55,735 nt of DNA, from assembly GCA_016186825.1 (NCBI GenBank), contig JACPKW010000007.1, forward strand, positions 1 to 55,735. The letters run 5' to 3'. A model generated the notes under the pieces. That model saw nothing but the letters and a program-made list of their open reading frames with translations. It was not told the origin of the DNA and did no database searches. Source of the DNA: Candidatus Giovannonibacteria bacterium. GTDB taxonomy: Bacteria > Patescibacteriota > Minisyncoccia > JACPKW01 > UBA11713. How positions within the stretch are numbered: the first letter of the stretch is position 1; every line of letters begins with the position of its first letter. Of this stretch, positions 27,827-36,553 are shown piece by piece. Made by a program: the position numbers and the translations under genes.

Positions 27827-29008
27827 TTAGATAGTTTCAGGTTCAGTCCAAACATCCTGTTTCTTCCGGCTGACGGTGAGAGTCGATGTTTTTTTGACGT
27901 TAACTACGAGTTGGTTAATTTCTTTTTGAGTATCTGGAGATAAATTCTTCATTATCTTTTCCAGTTTCCTTTCATCCGCCTTCAGAATTTCATCCGCGCG
28001 TCCCAGTTTCAAAAGAATCTCCCTAACTTTTTCCATATCGTAAGTCCTTTTTTCTCCGCTCCGCCGCGTTATATAGCCTTCCTCGCCAAAAACACGTTCG
28101 TAGCCTTTATCATCCAAATACTGATGAATTTTTTGCTGGAGCATTTTTATTTTATCGTTATGGGACTCAACAGAATTTTTTAACTCAAAATAATCCTTAA
28201 CAATATTTTTAATCTCATTTTCGTCGGGCGCGGATTCTTTTTGATAAAGGTGCTTCCACATCGGGCAGAGCTGACGATAAGAACACCACTGGCACCATGG
28301 GCCGGGGAGAGGCGGGAAATCATTGGTTTTTTCTTTTAACGAGATTTCTCTGATCGTGCCAAGCACATCATTTTTAGTTTTTTCAAGAGCTTCAGGCCCC
28401 CGCGCTGATGAAATCTTTTCACCGTGTTCCAGAAAAATGAGCGATAATTTTACCTGTTCCTGCTTGATGTGCGGCCAGCGCTTCATCAAGCCTAGATTGT
28501 AAATAGAAAGCTGAAGATTATTATCAATCATTTCCTGCGAAGGCATTTTTCTCGAAGTTTTATAATCAATAATTTCGTAAGAGTTTTCACTTGGCTTGTC
28601 TATACGATCAATAATTCCGGCGAGAATATGGTTTTCCGCGCGTTCATGGTCTTCAATTAATACTTCGAAGCGTGATTCCAGATCCAAAATATTAAAATTC
28701 CAAGGCTGATTTTTTACAAAAAACTTTTTAAGAAGCATTTTTCCCTGTTCATGATAAAAATCTTTTTCTGAATCAGGAATATTTATTTTTTCTTTGATGC
28801 CCTGCCAATATTTGGAATAGTAATCAAGAATCTCATCCAGGGTAGGGAAGACGGGGTTACGCGTAAACATGAAATGGAGGGCTTTATGAATCGCCGTCCC
28901 AAATACCTGCTCTTTTGACTTGGGCCCTTTAATTTTATCAATTGCGCTGTATTTATATCTAAGCGGGCAAATTTTAAATGTCTCGAGTGCTGAATAAGAC
29001 GTTCTCAT
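27827..29008 (-). CDS. PD-(D/E)XK superfamily (RecB-like) nuclease
   Basis: MRTSYSALETFKICPLRYKY, GTAIHKALHFMF, GIIDRIDK...YEIIDYKTSRK, C-terminal CQWCSYRQLCPMW. Confidence 0.88.
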   Translation of the reverse strand: MRTSYSALETFKICPLRYKYSAIDKIKGPKSKEQVFGTAIHKALHFMFTRNPVFPTLDEILDYYSKYWQGIKEKINIPDSEKDFYHEQGKMLLKKFFVKNQPWNFNILDLESRFEVLIEDHERAENHILAGIIDRIDKPSENSYEIIDYKTSRKMPSQEMIDNNLQLSIYNLGLMKRWPHIKQEQVKLSLIFLEHGEKISSARGPEALEKTKNDVLGTIREISLKEKTNDFPPLPGPWCQWCSYRQLCPMWKHLYQKESAPDENEIKNIVKDYFELKNSVESHNDKIKMLQQKIHQYLDDKGYERVFGEEGYITRRSGEKRTYDMEKVREILLKLGRADEILKADERKLEKIMKNLSPDTQKEINQLVVNVKKTSTLTVSRKKQDVWTEPETI

Positions 29009-29063
29009 TTTGTAACTATAGCATGGCTATTTCATGTTCAGGGGGAGTGTGGATAAGGCGTAT

Positions 29064-29091
29064 TTGTGCGCAATAGTATACTTCGTATAAT
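29064..29091 (+). promoter_or_regulatory. Sigma70-like promoter overlapping an imperfect palindrome, upstream of the recombinase gene
   Basis: TTGTGC-16 nt-TATAAT; AGTATAC-TTC-GTATAAT inverted repeat. Confidence 0.5.
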
Positions 29092-29114
29092 GTAGGTAAA
29101 GCGATGTATAAACT

Positions 29115-30065
29115 ATGTTGAAGCCACTACCCCACTATTTAACAGATTTTTTAGAATATTCGGAGGTCGAAAAGGGCCTCTCTCCTACTACCGTAAAAAA
29201 CTATTCAAATTTTCTTAGGAAGTTTATTATTTGGCTTAACAAAAATAATTTAAAAAATATAAAACCAGCCGATCTCACTGAAGATCATATCTGGAAATAT
29301 CGTCTATGGCTCTCCCATCTTCCAAATAACACGAGGCGCAACATGCGCGGGCTTAATACATCTACCCAAACCCGGTATTTGATAGCTTTGAGGTCATTTT
29401 TAGCCTTTTTTCATGAAAAAAATATACCATCTCTGCCGACAGAAAAAATTAAGCTTCCGAAGGAGCGCAGTGAACGCCATGTTAAATTTTTGGAGTTGGA
29501 ACAAATCGACAAGCTCCTGAATGCTCCAAAAACTAAATCAATAATGGGAGTGCGTGATCGCGCCATATTGGAGATATTGTTCTCGACTGGGCTTCGCGTG
29601 CAGGAATTAGTTTCTTTGGATCGAAAAAATTTGGAAGGAGCTAAAAATAAAAACGATTTTGAGATGAGCGTGGTCGGCAAGGGCAATTATCCCCGCACAA
29701 TTTATTTTTCCGAGCGTGCGCTTCATTGGACTAAGAAATATCTATCCTTGCGTGAAGATGACGATTCGGCTCTTTTTGTCAGGCTCAAAGGCCCAGAAAG
29801 CCAGTCCTTGAGAATGACAACGCGCTCAATTGAACTTTTAGTCCAAAAATATGCAAAAATCGCCGGTCTTTCAATTTTAGCTACGCCGCATACGCTTCGC
29901 CACAGTTTCGCGACAGATTTATTGAATCAAGGTGTTGATCTAAGGACCGTGCAGGAATTTTTGGGCCACAGAAATATTGCTACAACTCAGGTTTACACGC
30001 ACGTAACTTCAAAAAGGCTTCGAGAAATTCATCGCAAATATCACGGCGGAAAAAATCTTTCTTAA
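29115..30065 (+). CDS. Tyrosine recombinase, XerC/XerD type
   Basis: STGLRVQELVSL, PHTLRHSFATDLLNQGVDLRTVQEFLGHRNIATTQVYTHV. Confidence 0.94.
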   Translation: MLKPLPHYLTDFLEYSEVEKGLSPTTVKNYSNFLRKFIIWLNKNNLKNIKPADLTEDHIWKYRLWLSHLPNNTRRNMRGLNTSTQTRYLIALRSFLAFFHEKNIPSLPTEKIKLPKERSERHVKFLELEQIDKLLNAPKTKSIMGVRDRAILEILFSTGLRVQELVSLDRKNLEGAKNKNDFEMSVVGKGNYPRTIYFSERALHWTKKYLSLREDDDSALFVRLKGPESQSLRMTTRSIELLVQKYAKIAGLSILATPHTLRHSFATDLLNQGVDLRTVQEFLGHRNIATTQVYTHVTSKRLREIHRKYHGGKNLS

Positions 30066-30069
30066 ATTG

Positions 30070-30309
30070 CTATTTTTGAAAAAATTTGCTGATGGGATCC
30101 AGCACAAAACTTACGAGCGTATGCCAAACGTAAACGGCGGGAGCTGCAAGAAAATTATTCCAGACATAATTTAGGGCTTTGAATGTGATTGAAAAATTGT
30201 CTTTAAGAACCTGATTTTGGAATAGTTCTCCGAGAGAGATTCCAAGCAGACTGACGATAATGATAGATAATACGATTATGACTATGAGCTGGATGAATCC
30301 CTTTTCCAT
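30070..30309 (-). CDS. Small membrane protein, unknown
   Basis: MEKGFIQLIVIIVLSIIIVSLLGISLGELF...; TM segment. Confidence 0.55.
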   Translation of the reverse strand: MEKGFIQLIVIIVLSIIIVSLLGISLGELFQNQVLKDNFSITFKALNYVWNNFLAAPAVYVWHTLVSFVLDPISKFFQK

Positions 30310-30338
30310 CCTTTCATTATAAAGCGGATAATATTTTT

Positions 30339-31586
30339 TTATAAGTAATTCAGTGGATCGAGCGGTCCGCCGTAAGGCATGGGTCCGCAAAATCTGCTGT
30401 TGCGGATTTGGGATGTTTTTCCTCCGTAAACTGTGAAATGCAAATGAGGACCCGTAGTATATCCGGATTCACCGCTATAAGCGATTAAGTCTCCTCTTTT
30501 AACATTCTGGCCCGCTCTTATCTGAATCAGCGAGAGATGCCCGTAAACCGATGCGAGCCCGTTATTATGCCCAATCATGATCCATAGCCCGTAGGCTGCA
30601 TTTGGGCAGAAATTGTCGCTGTTTCCTGTCCCTTTGACTACGCCGTCTTCTGAGGCAAAAATCGGCGTTCCAAGTGCGGCTCTCAAGTCAATGCCATTGT
30701 GCCCCGTTTTACCGTAAATGTCGCTATTTTTTTGGGCAAAAGCAGTCAAGCCAAACTTTTGAGTTACATATGGCCGAGAGACCGGCCAGGCAAGTACGCC
30801 TTTGCGGGGTTGCGGAAGGCTGGAAGGATCTATTGCGAGCCTTAATTCATCTTCGATTTTTTTCATCTCGTCAAGGATTTCTGCGCGTTTTTTTTCACGG
30901 TCTCTAAGAAGGCGCTGATATTCCGCTTCTTTATTTTTTGTATCGATGAGAAGAGTATTTTTGCTTTTCTGCGTATTCAATGATATAGATTTTCTTGAGG
31001 AAAGCTCGTCAGATAATTTTTCTAGCGAGACTTTAACTTCAGTTTCATTCGCTTCTTTCGACTCGAGCTCAGTTTTAAGTTCTGTCAACCTCGAGACATC
31101 AACTCTCAAGGCGTTTTGAAGGCTAAGCAACCGCTCAAGATCGCCGAAAAAGTCGGAGAGCTCGTCGTTTGAAATCAAGATCTCTACGATGTTGGAATTT
31201 TCACTCTGATAAAGCGCGCGGAGAGTTTGGGCAATGGCATTCTTGCGATTTTTGATATCGGAAGTTTTCTCATCGATTTCAATAGAAATTTTTTCAAGCG
31301 CAAGTTTGGATGCACTAATCTTTTGTTCAGTGAATCTAATGTCAGCGTTTAGTTTCTTTATGATCGATTCAAGCCGTGCGATTTCATTTTTTAGCGTTTT
31401 TGCTTCGCCTTCCCGCCTCTCAATTTGCTTTTGATATAAAGCAATTTCTTTTTGGATGGCTTCGATCTGCGATTCGCGTTCTATAATCTGCCCCTCAAGC
31501 TCTTCAATGTTTTTTGCCCCGCTTTGTGGCAAGAGCATAAAAGAGATTAAAAAAGCAAATAATATTTTTTCAAAAGCCTTCTTCAT
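30339..31586 (-). CDS. EnvC-like murein hydrolase activator (coiled coil + M23 peptidase domain)
   Basis: Signal peptide, long coiled coil, KTGHNGIDLRAALGTPIFASEDGVV...GPHLHFTVYGG. Confidence 0.92.
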   Translation of the reverse strand: MKKAFEKILFAFLISFMLLPQSGAKNIEELEGQIIERESQIEAIQKEIALYQKQIERREGEAKTLKNEIARLESIIKKLNADIRFTEQKISASKLALEKISIEIDEKTSDIKNRKNAIAQTLRALYQSENSNIVEILISNDELSDFFGDLERLLSLQNALRVDVSRLTELKTELESKEANETEVKVSLEKLSDELSSRKSISLNTQKSKNTLLIDTKNKEAEYQRLLRDREKKRAEILDEMKKIEDELRLAIDPSSLPQPRKGVLAWPVSRPYVTQKFGLTAFAQKNSDIYGKTGHNGIDLRAALGTPIFASEDGVVKGTGNSDNFCPNAAYGLWIMIGHNNGLASVYGHLSLIQIRAGQNVKRGDLIAYSGESGYTTGPHLHFTVYGGKTSQIRNSRFCGPMPYGGPLDPLNYL

Positions 31587-31591
31587 GGGCG

Positions 31592-32908
31592 TTATCCTCT
31601 CAATAATTCGATCGCTTTCTTAACGCGCCGGAGCGATTCCTCTTTTCCCAAAATTTCAGAAATTTCAAAGGGGCCCGGGGAAGACTCCTTGCCTGAAAGA
31701 GCTGCACGAAAAGGCCATAAGAGCTCTCCCCTATCTTTGAATTCTTTGGCGTGTTCAAGAAATATTTTTTCCAGATATTCTTTTGTGAAATTTGCATCAT
31801 CAATCGATTCTATAATATTGTTCGAAATTTCAAGAGATTTGTTAATCTCGGCGTTTGTCATTTTCTTCCATTTAAGCAGCTCGGGATTGTATTTGGGTTC
31901 GACATTAAACATAAAAAATATTTTCGGAAGTTCGGAAAATGTGGTTAAGCGAGGCTTTTCAAGCTCTAGTATTTTGAGAACTCTTTCTTTATTAAACTCC
32001 ACTCCGCCAATTTTGAAGCTTTGGTCTTTCTCTCCATATTCCTTAACTCGTTCAAATAAGGTTTCTACCGGCATTCTTTTAATATATTCTCTATTTATCC
32101 AGTCTAATTTTGTCATGTCAAAAATAGCTCCGGACTTCTGCACATGCTCAAGTCTGAATTCGTTTGTAAGTTCTTCTAAAGAAAAAAGTTCCTTGTCGGA
32201 TTTGCTCGGATGCCAGCCTAAAAGAGCCACAAAATTTATAATCGCTTCTTTTAGATATCCTTTATGCAAAAAATCGTAAACGGACATTTCGCCTTCTCTT
32301 TTGGAAAGTTTTGCGCGATTTTTGTCCAGCAGGAGGGGTAGGTGCGCATATCTTGGTATTTCCCAGTCGAACGCTCGGTGGAGCGCTGCATATTTAGGCA
32401 TAGATGATATAAATTCTTCGCCGCGGATAACGTGAGTAATAGCCATATCATGATCGTCTACTAAATGAGCCAGATTGTAAGTCGGGTAGCCATCCGATTT
32501 TAGAATAACGAAATCTTCCTGAAGTTTGTTTTCTATTTTGATCTCCCCGCGGATTATGTCCTCAAACACAGTCGCGCCGTCTTTTATCATTTTAAAGCGA
32601 ACCGCATCTCCGTCCTTATACGCTGCCCCTTTATTGATCAGTTCTTGAGTGCATTCCCTGTATCTGTCTAAATTTTCTGATTGCCTAATCGGGCCTTTGT
32701 CAAAGTAGAGTCCAAATGTTTTTAAAGTCTCGATAATATTTTCTTCAGCTCCATCGACTGTGCGGGCTCGATCCGTATCTTCAATTCGCAAAATAAATTC
32801 TCCGCTATTTTGTTTAGCGAAAAGATAATTATAAAGAGCGGTCCTAAGACCGCCCAGATGAAGAAATCCAGTTGGGCTTGGGGCAAATCTTGTTTTAATT
32901 TCATGCAT
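31592..32908 (-). CDS. gltX: Glutamyl-tRNA synthetase
   Basis: TRFAPSPTGFLHLGGLRTALYNYLFA, RIEDTDRART, AKLSKREGEMSV. Confidence 0.96.
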   Translation of the reverse strand: MHEIKTRFAPSPTGFLHLGGLRTALYNYLFAKQNSGEFILRIEDTDRARTVDGAEENIIETLKTFGLYFDKGPIRQSENLDRYRECTQELINKGAAYKDGDAVRFKMIKDGATVFEDIIRGEIKIENKLQEDFVILKSDGYPTYNLAHLVDDHDMAITHVIRGEEFISSMPKYAALHRAFDWEIPRYAHLPLLLDKNRAKLSKREGEMSVYDFLHKGYLKEAIINFVALLGWHPSKSDKELFSLEELTNEFRLEHVQKSGAIFDMTKLDWINREYIKRMPVETLFERVKEYGEKDQSFKIGGVEFNKERVLKILELEKPRLTTFSELPKIFFMFNVEPKYNPELLKWKKMTNAEINKSLEISNNIIESIDDANFTKEYLEKIFLEHAKEFKDRGELLWPFRAALSGKESSPGPFEISEILGKEESLRRVKKAIELLRG

Positions 32909-34028
32909 GCTCGAGGGCTAGTTTTACAATTTCTATCGCAATTTTATCCGCAGCGTCTATTTTCGAAAAAGTTTGCGCGACTTGCGACATGCCCTTTAAC
33001 CTGTCGAGGTTAACCGCAAGTTTTCGGATTTCAGAAATCAAAATGTGCGGGGACAAATTTTGTTCTTCAATTACAATCGCCGCACCGGAGCGCGCGTAGT
33101 TATAGGCATTTTCACGCTGATGGTTTTCGGCGGAGTTTGATAGCGGAACTAATATTGCCGGTTTTGCCCAAGCAGAGATCTCAAAAATCATGCCCGCACT
33201 TGCGCGCGCAACGACAATCAACGCCGCTTTTGAGGCGTTTCTTAATTCGCCTTCGGAAAGAAAAGGAAGCGCATGAAAGCGTTTTGCAAATCTTTCATTT
33301 TCGAGGATGAGTTTTGCCCTTCCGCGTATTTCATTGATGTTGTTTCGTCCAGTTTGCAGAATAATCTGATAATCTTTGATCAATTCGGAAAGCGAATCCA
33401 AAATTATATCATTTATTTTCTGCGCTCCCTGTGAGGCTCCCAAAACCAAAATAACAGGTATTCCCGCCTCCAAGTCAAAGACGGTTTGCGCTTCGTCGAT
33501 ATTACCGCCAAGCACTTGTTTTCTGATGGGATTGCCTGTAAGCGCGGTTTTTGATTCGGGAAAAAATTTAAGGCTAGACGCAAATGAGATAGAAATTCTT
33601 TTCGCAAAATGTGAGGCCCAAAGGCCTGTTTTGCCTGGAATTGTGTCGGAAATGTGGATTACGACCGGAATCCTGAAAAATTTTGCCGCAAAAAGAGTCG
33701 GAAAACTTGCGTAACCTCCGTTCGAAAAAATGACATCGGGGAAATTCATATAAACTATAAGAAGCGTTTTTATCAAACCCCACCCAGTTTTAAAAAAATC
33801 AAAAAAATTGGAGAACGAAAAATATCTCCGTATTTTTCCGGCAGGGATTTTTAAAAATCCAATTTGCTCTTCGCGGAGCATTTCAGGGTCAAATGGATCA
33901 TCAGAAATGAATTTTAAATTCATTTCAACAATGCGTTCGCGTTCCGCGATTTCTTTCAGTGCGCGCGCAACCGCAATCAGAGGGTAAAAATGCCCCCCAG
34001 TTCCTCCGCCTGCCAAAAGTATTTTCAT
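32901..34028 (-). CDS. murG: UDP-GlcNAc:lipid I N-acetylglucosaminyltransferase
   Basis: MKILLAGGGTGGHFYPLIAVARAL, VIFSNGGYASFPT, LGASQGAQKIND. Confidence 0.95.
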   Translation of the reverse strand: MKILLAGGGTGGHFYPLIAVARALKEIAERERIVEMNLKFISDDPFDPEMLREEQIGFLKIPAGKIRRYFSFSNFFDFFKTGWGLIKTLLIVYMNFPDVIFSNGGYASFPTLFAAKFFRIPVVIHISDTIPGKTGLWASHFAKRISISFASSLKFFPESKTALTGNPIRKQVLGGNIDEAQTVFDLEAGIPVILVLGASQGAQKINDIILDSLSELIKDYQIILQTGRNNINEIRGRAKLILENERFAKRFHALPFLSEGELRNASKAALIVVARASAGMIFEISAWAKPAILVPLSNSAENHQRENAYNYARSGAAIVIEEQNLSPHILISEIRKLAVNLDRLKGMSQVAQTFSKIDAADKIAIEIVKLALEHA

Positions 34029-34133
34029 CCCGTTAGAGGCAGATCGCGACGGGACTCGCTTTCTGCTTGATTTTAACTTTTATAAACATTTTGTTTTTTT
34101 TAATTAATTTAAATGTTTTAACTCTAACGGGAT
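34027..34133. repeat. Inverted-repeat-bounded intergenic sequence upstream of murG
   Basis: ATCCCGTTAGAG (34027-34038) / CTCTAACGGGAT (34122-34133), perfect 12 bp. Confidence 0.8.
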
Positions 34134-34160
34134 TCATCCGATAAAGTTTTAAATGCTTAA

Positions 34161-35249
34161 CTAAATTTTTCGTGTCTTAGAGATATTTAAAAGAATTCCA
34201 ACTTCGGCAAGCGTGATTGCTAAGGCGCTTCCTCCCTGTGATACAAACGAAAGGGGAATTCCTGTGAGCGGTATTAAGCCTGTGAGCGCGGCTATATTGA
34301 TAAAAGATTGGAACAGAATAAGTATAACAATTCCTGTGGCTGACAGTCTAGAAAATGAATCTTCTGACCAAGCCGCAATAGAAAGCCCTCGCCATGCAAA
34401 TGCAAGGAAAATGATAATTATTGACAGACTTCCAATAAAACCAAATTCTTCGCTAGCAACCGAGAAAATTGAATCACCTACTGGTTCAGGCAAATATTGA
34501 AACTTCTGCATGCTCATTCCGAAACCGCGGCCAAATAAGCCTCCCGAGCCAATAGCTATTAGCGACTGGCGCAGCTGGTATCCCGAGCCCTGCGGGTCGT
34601 GCTCTGGATTCATGAATACGAGGATGCGTTCCATTCGATAAGGTTCAAGGCGTACCAAAATATAAAAGGATGCAATGCATATCAAAAATAAAACAAGGAC
34701 ATGTTTTTTGTTCCCGCCCGCAATCAGGAAGAGTAAGAGACCGGATAAAACCAAAACGCCAAGAGTCCCTAGATCCGGCTGCAATATAAGCAAAATAGCG
34801 CTCAAACCCGTAATAAAAAGGAAAGGCAAGAAACCATATTTAAAAGTCGGCAAAGCCTTTGATTTTGACGATAGCCACGCCGCTAAATATAAAATATATC
34901 CGAATTTTAGAAGTTCGGATGGCTGAAAGTTGATGGGCCCGAGCACAATCCAGCGCGTCGCACCGGCGTATTTGAAAGAAATTTGCGGAATAAAAACAGC
35001 GGCAGTGAGTAAAATCCCAAAAATAAAAATTAAAAGAGAGAAACGTTTAAGTTTTTTGTAACTTGTGCGCGCAAAAAAAATCAAAGCCGCGAGTCCCACC
35101 AAGCCTCCGCTAAGAAACTGCCTCAAAAAATAATAATAAGAAGGAAGCTCTTTTTTGGTTGTGAGTCCGATTGAAGCTGAAGTGAGAATAAAAAAACCCA
35201 TCAGCACGAGCGCTATTGTAAGCCATTTCAAAACCGGGTCCGCGCGCAT
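34161..35249 (-). CDS. ftsW: Lipid II polymerase FtsW/SEDS family
   Basis: LQPDLGTLGVLVLSGLLLFLIAGG, polytopic, C-terminal LPLTGIPLSFVSQGGSALA. Confidence 0.93.
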   Translation of the reverse strand: MRADPVLKWLTIALVLMGFFILTSASIGLTTKKELPSYYYFLRQFLSGGLVGLAALIFFARTSYKKLKRFSLLIFIFGILLTAAVFIPQISFKYAGATRWIVLGPINFQPSELLKFGYILYLAAWLSSKSKALPTFKYGFLPFLFITGLSAILLILQPDLGTLGVLVLSGLLLFLIAGGNKKHVLVLFLICIASFYILVRLEPYRMERILVFMNPEHDPQGSGYQLRQSLIAIGSGGLFGRGFGMSMQKFQYLPEPVGDSIFSVASEEFGFIGSLSIIIIFLAFAWRGLSIAAWSEDSFSRLSATGIVILILFQSFINIAALTGLIPLTGIPLSFVSQGGSALAITLAEVGILLNISKTRKI

Positions 35250-35251
35250 AG

Positions 35252-36553
35252 TTAAAGGCGCCTGACTAATTTTTTAAAAATATCGCCGCGCTCCTCATAG
35301 CTTTTAAACTGATCAAAACTCGCAGTCGCCGGTGCAAGCAAGACAGCGTCACCGGGTATGGCTTTTTTATGCGCGATCAGGATTGCTGATTTTAAATCGA
35401 CTGCCGTCTTATATTTATTCGCACCTAACTGCTTTAATTTTTTAGCTATTTCATTTTTTGATTTTCCGAATAAAACAGCGTAACTGACATCGTTCTCTAA
35501 AAGCCTCTTAGCGAGTGGCGTCATGTCGAGGTTTTTATTAAGTCCGCCTGCAAGAACTATTTTCCTACCATTTATTGCGTCTATGCCGGCAATTGCTGAT
35601 TTAACATTGGTGGCTTTGGAATCATCATAATATTTTACGCCTTTGATATTCTTTACGAATTCAATTCTGTGCGGGAGCCCTCTGAATTGCTTAACAGTAT
35701 TTCTGATTATTGTTGGTTTTACAGCGCACGAAATTGCCGCAAGGGTTGCCGCCATAATATTTTTTTGGTCGTGCTTCCCAACGAGTTTTATTTCAAAAAG
35801 CGGGATGACCTTTTTATTTTTATAAATTATCCAGCCGTTTTTTGTGAAAATCGAGGACGGATGTGATATAGAATATCCGAGTTTTTTTGCCCGAGACAAG
35901 CGCGCGATTTTTTTGGAGTATTTATTATCGGCTGCATAAATTAGAGTATCAGAATTATGCTGGTAGAGCGCAATGTTAGCTTTTGCGTTCAAATACTCCG
36001 CAAAATTTTTATGCATATTGAGATGTTCCTCGTAGATATCCAGAAGAATTGCGACCTCGGGAGATTTTTTTAAATCTTGGAGCTGAAAACTTGAGAGCTC
36101 CATCACTGTAATCGAATTTTTTTTGAGCCTATTTAGAATAGAAAGCGCGTTTATGCCAATATTTCCGCAAAGATAGGCATCTTTGCCGGCATTTCTTAAA
36201 ATTTTATATAGCAGGGTCGCCGCCGTGGTTTTACCTGCTGAACCGGTAATCCCAATCACAGCCCCTTTTTTCAATTCGAAAAATAGTTTTGAGAGGCTCG
36301 ATAATTTATTTTTTAAGCCACTGAATTCGGGGGAATTATAAGGAACGCCGGGACTACGAAAAATTATATCAAACCGTTCCAGATTTTTAAGATAAGCGGG
36401 CCCAAGAACGGCTGCTGCTCCGTTTGGAATTTTTAAATCCCTTTTTCTATCTAAAATGGTGAAGTTGTGTCCACCGCTTTTTTTTAGAAAATTAAAAAGC
36501 GCCTGCCCTTCAAGTCCAAACCCGATAATGGCGACTTCTTTTCTATGCATCAT
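35252..36553 (-). CDS. murD: UDP-N-acetylmuramoylalanine--D-glutamate ligase
   Basis: GITGSAGKTTAATLLYKIL, VMELSSFQLQDL, YYDDSKATNVKSAIAGIDAINGRKIVLAGG. Confidence 0.94.
   Translation of the reverse strand: MMHRKEVAIIGFGLEGQALFNFLKKSGGHNFTILDRKRDLKIPNGAAAVLGPAYLKNLERFDIIFRSPGVPYNSPEFSGLKNKLSSLSKLFFELKKGAVIGITGSAGKTTAATLLYKILRNAGKDAYLCGNIGINALSILNRLKKNSITVMELSSFQLQDLKKSPEVAILLDIYEEHLNMHKNFAEYLNAKANIALYQHNSDTLIYAADNKYSKKIARLSRAKKLGYSISHPSSIFTKNGWIIYKNKKVIPLFEIKLVGKHDQKNIMAATLAAISCAVKPTIIRNTVKQFRGLPHRIEFVKNIKGVKYYDDSKATNVKSAIAGIDAINGRKIVLAGGLNKNLDMTPLAKRLLENDVSYAVLFGKSKNEIAKKLKQLGANKYKTAVDLKSAILIAHKKAIPGDAVLLAPATASFDQFKSYEERGDIFKKLVRRL

Noticed and set aside
29080-29094. ACTTCGTATAATGTA identical to part of loxP
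   Set aside because: The second loxP arm is missing; the match is best explained by a -10 TATAAT within a partial palindrome, so it is not called a lox site
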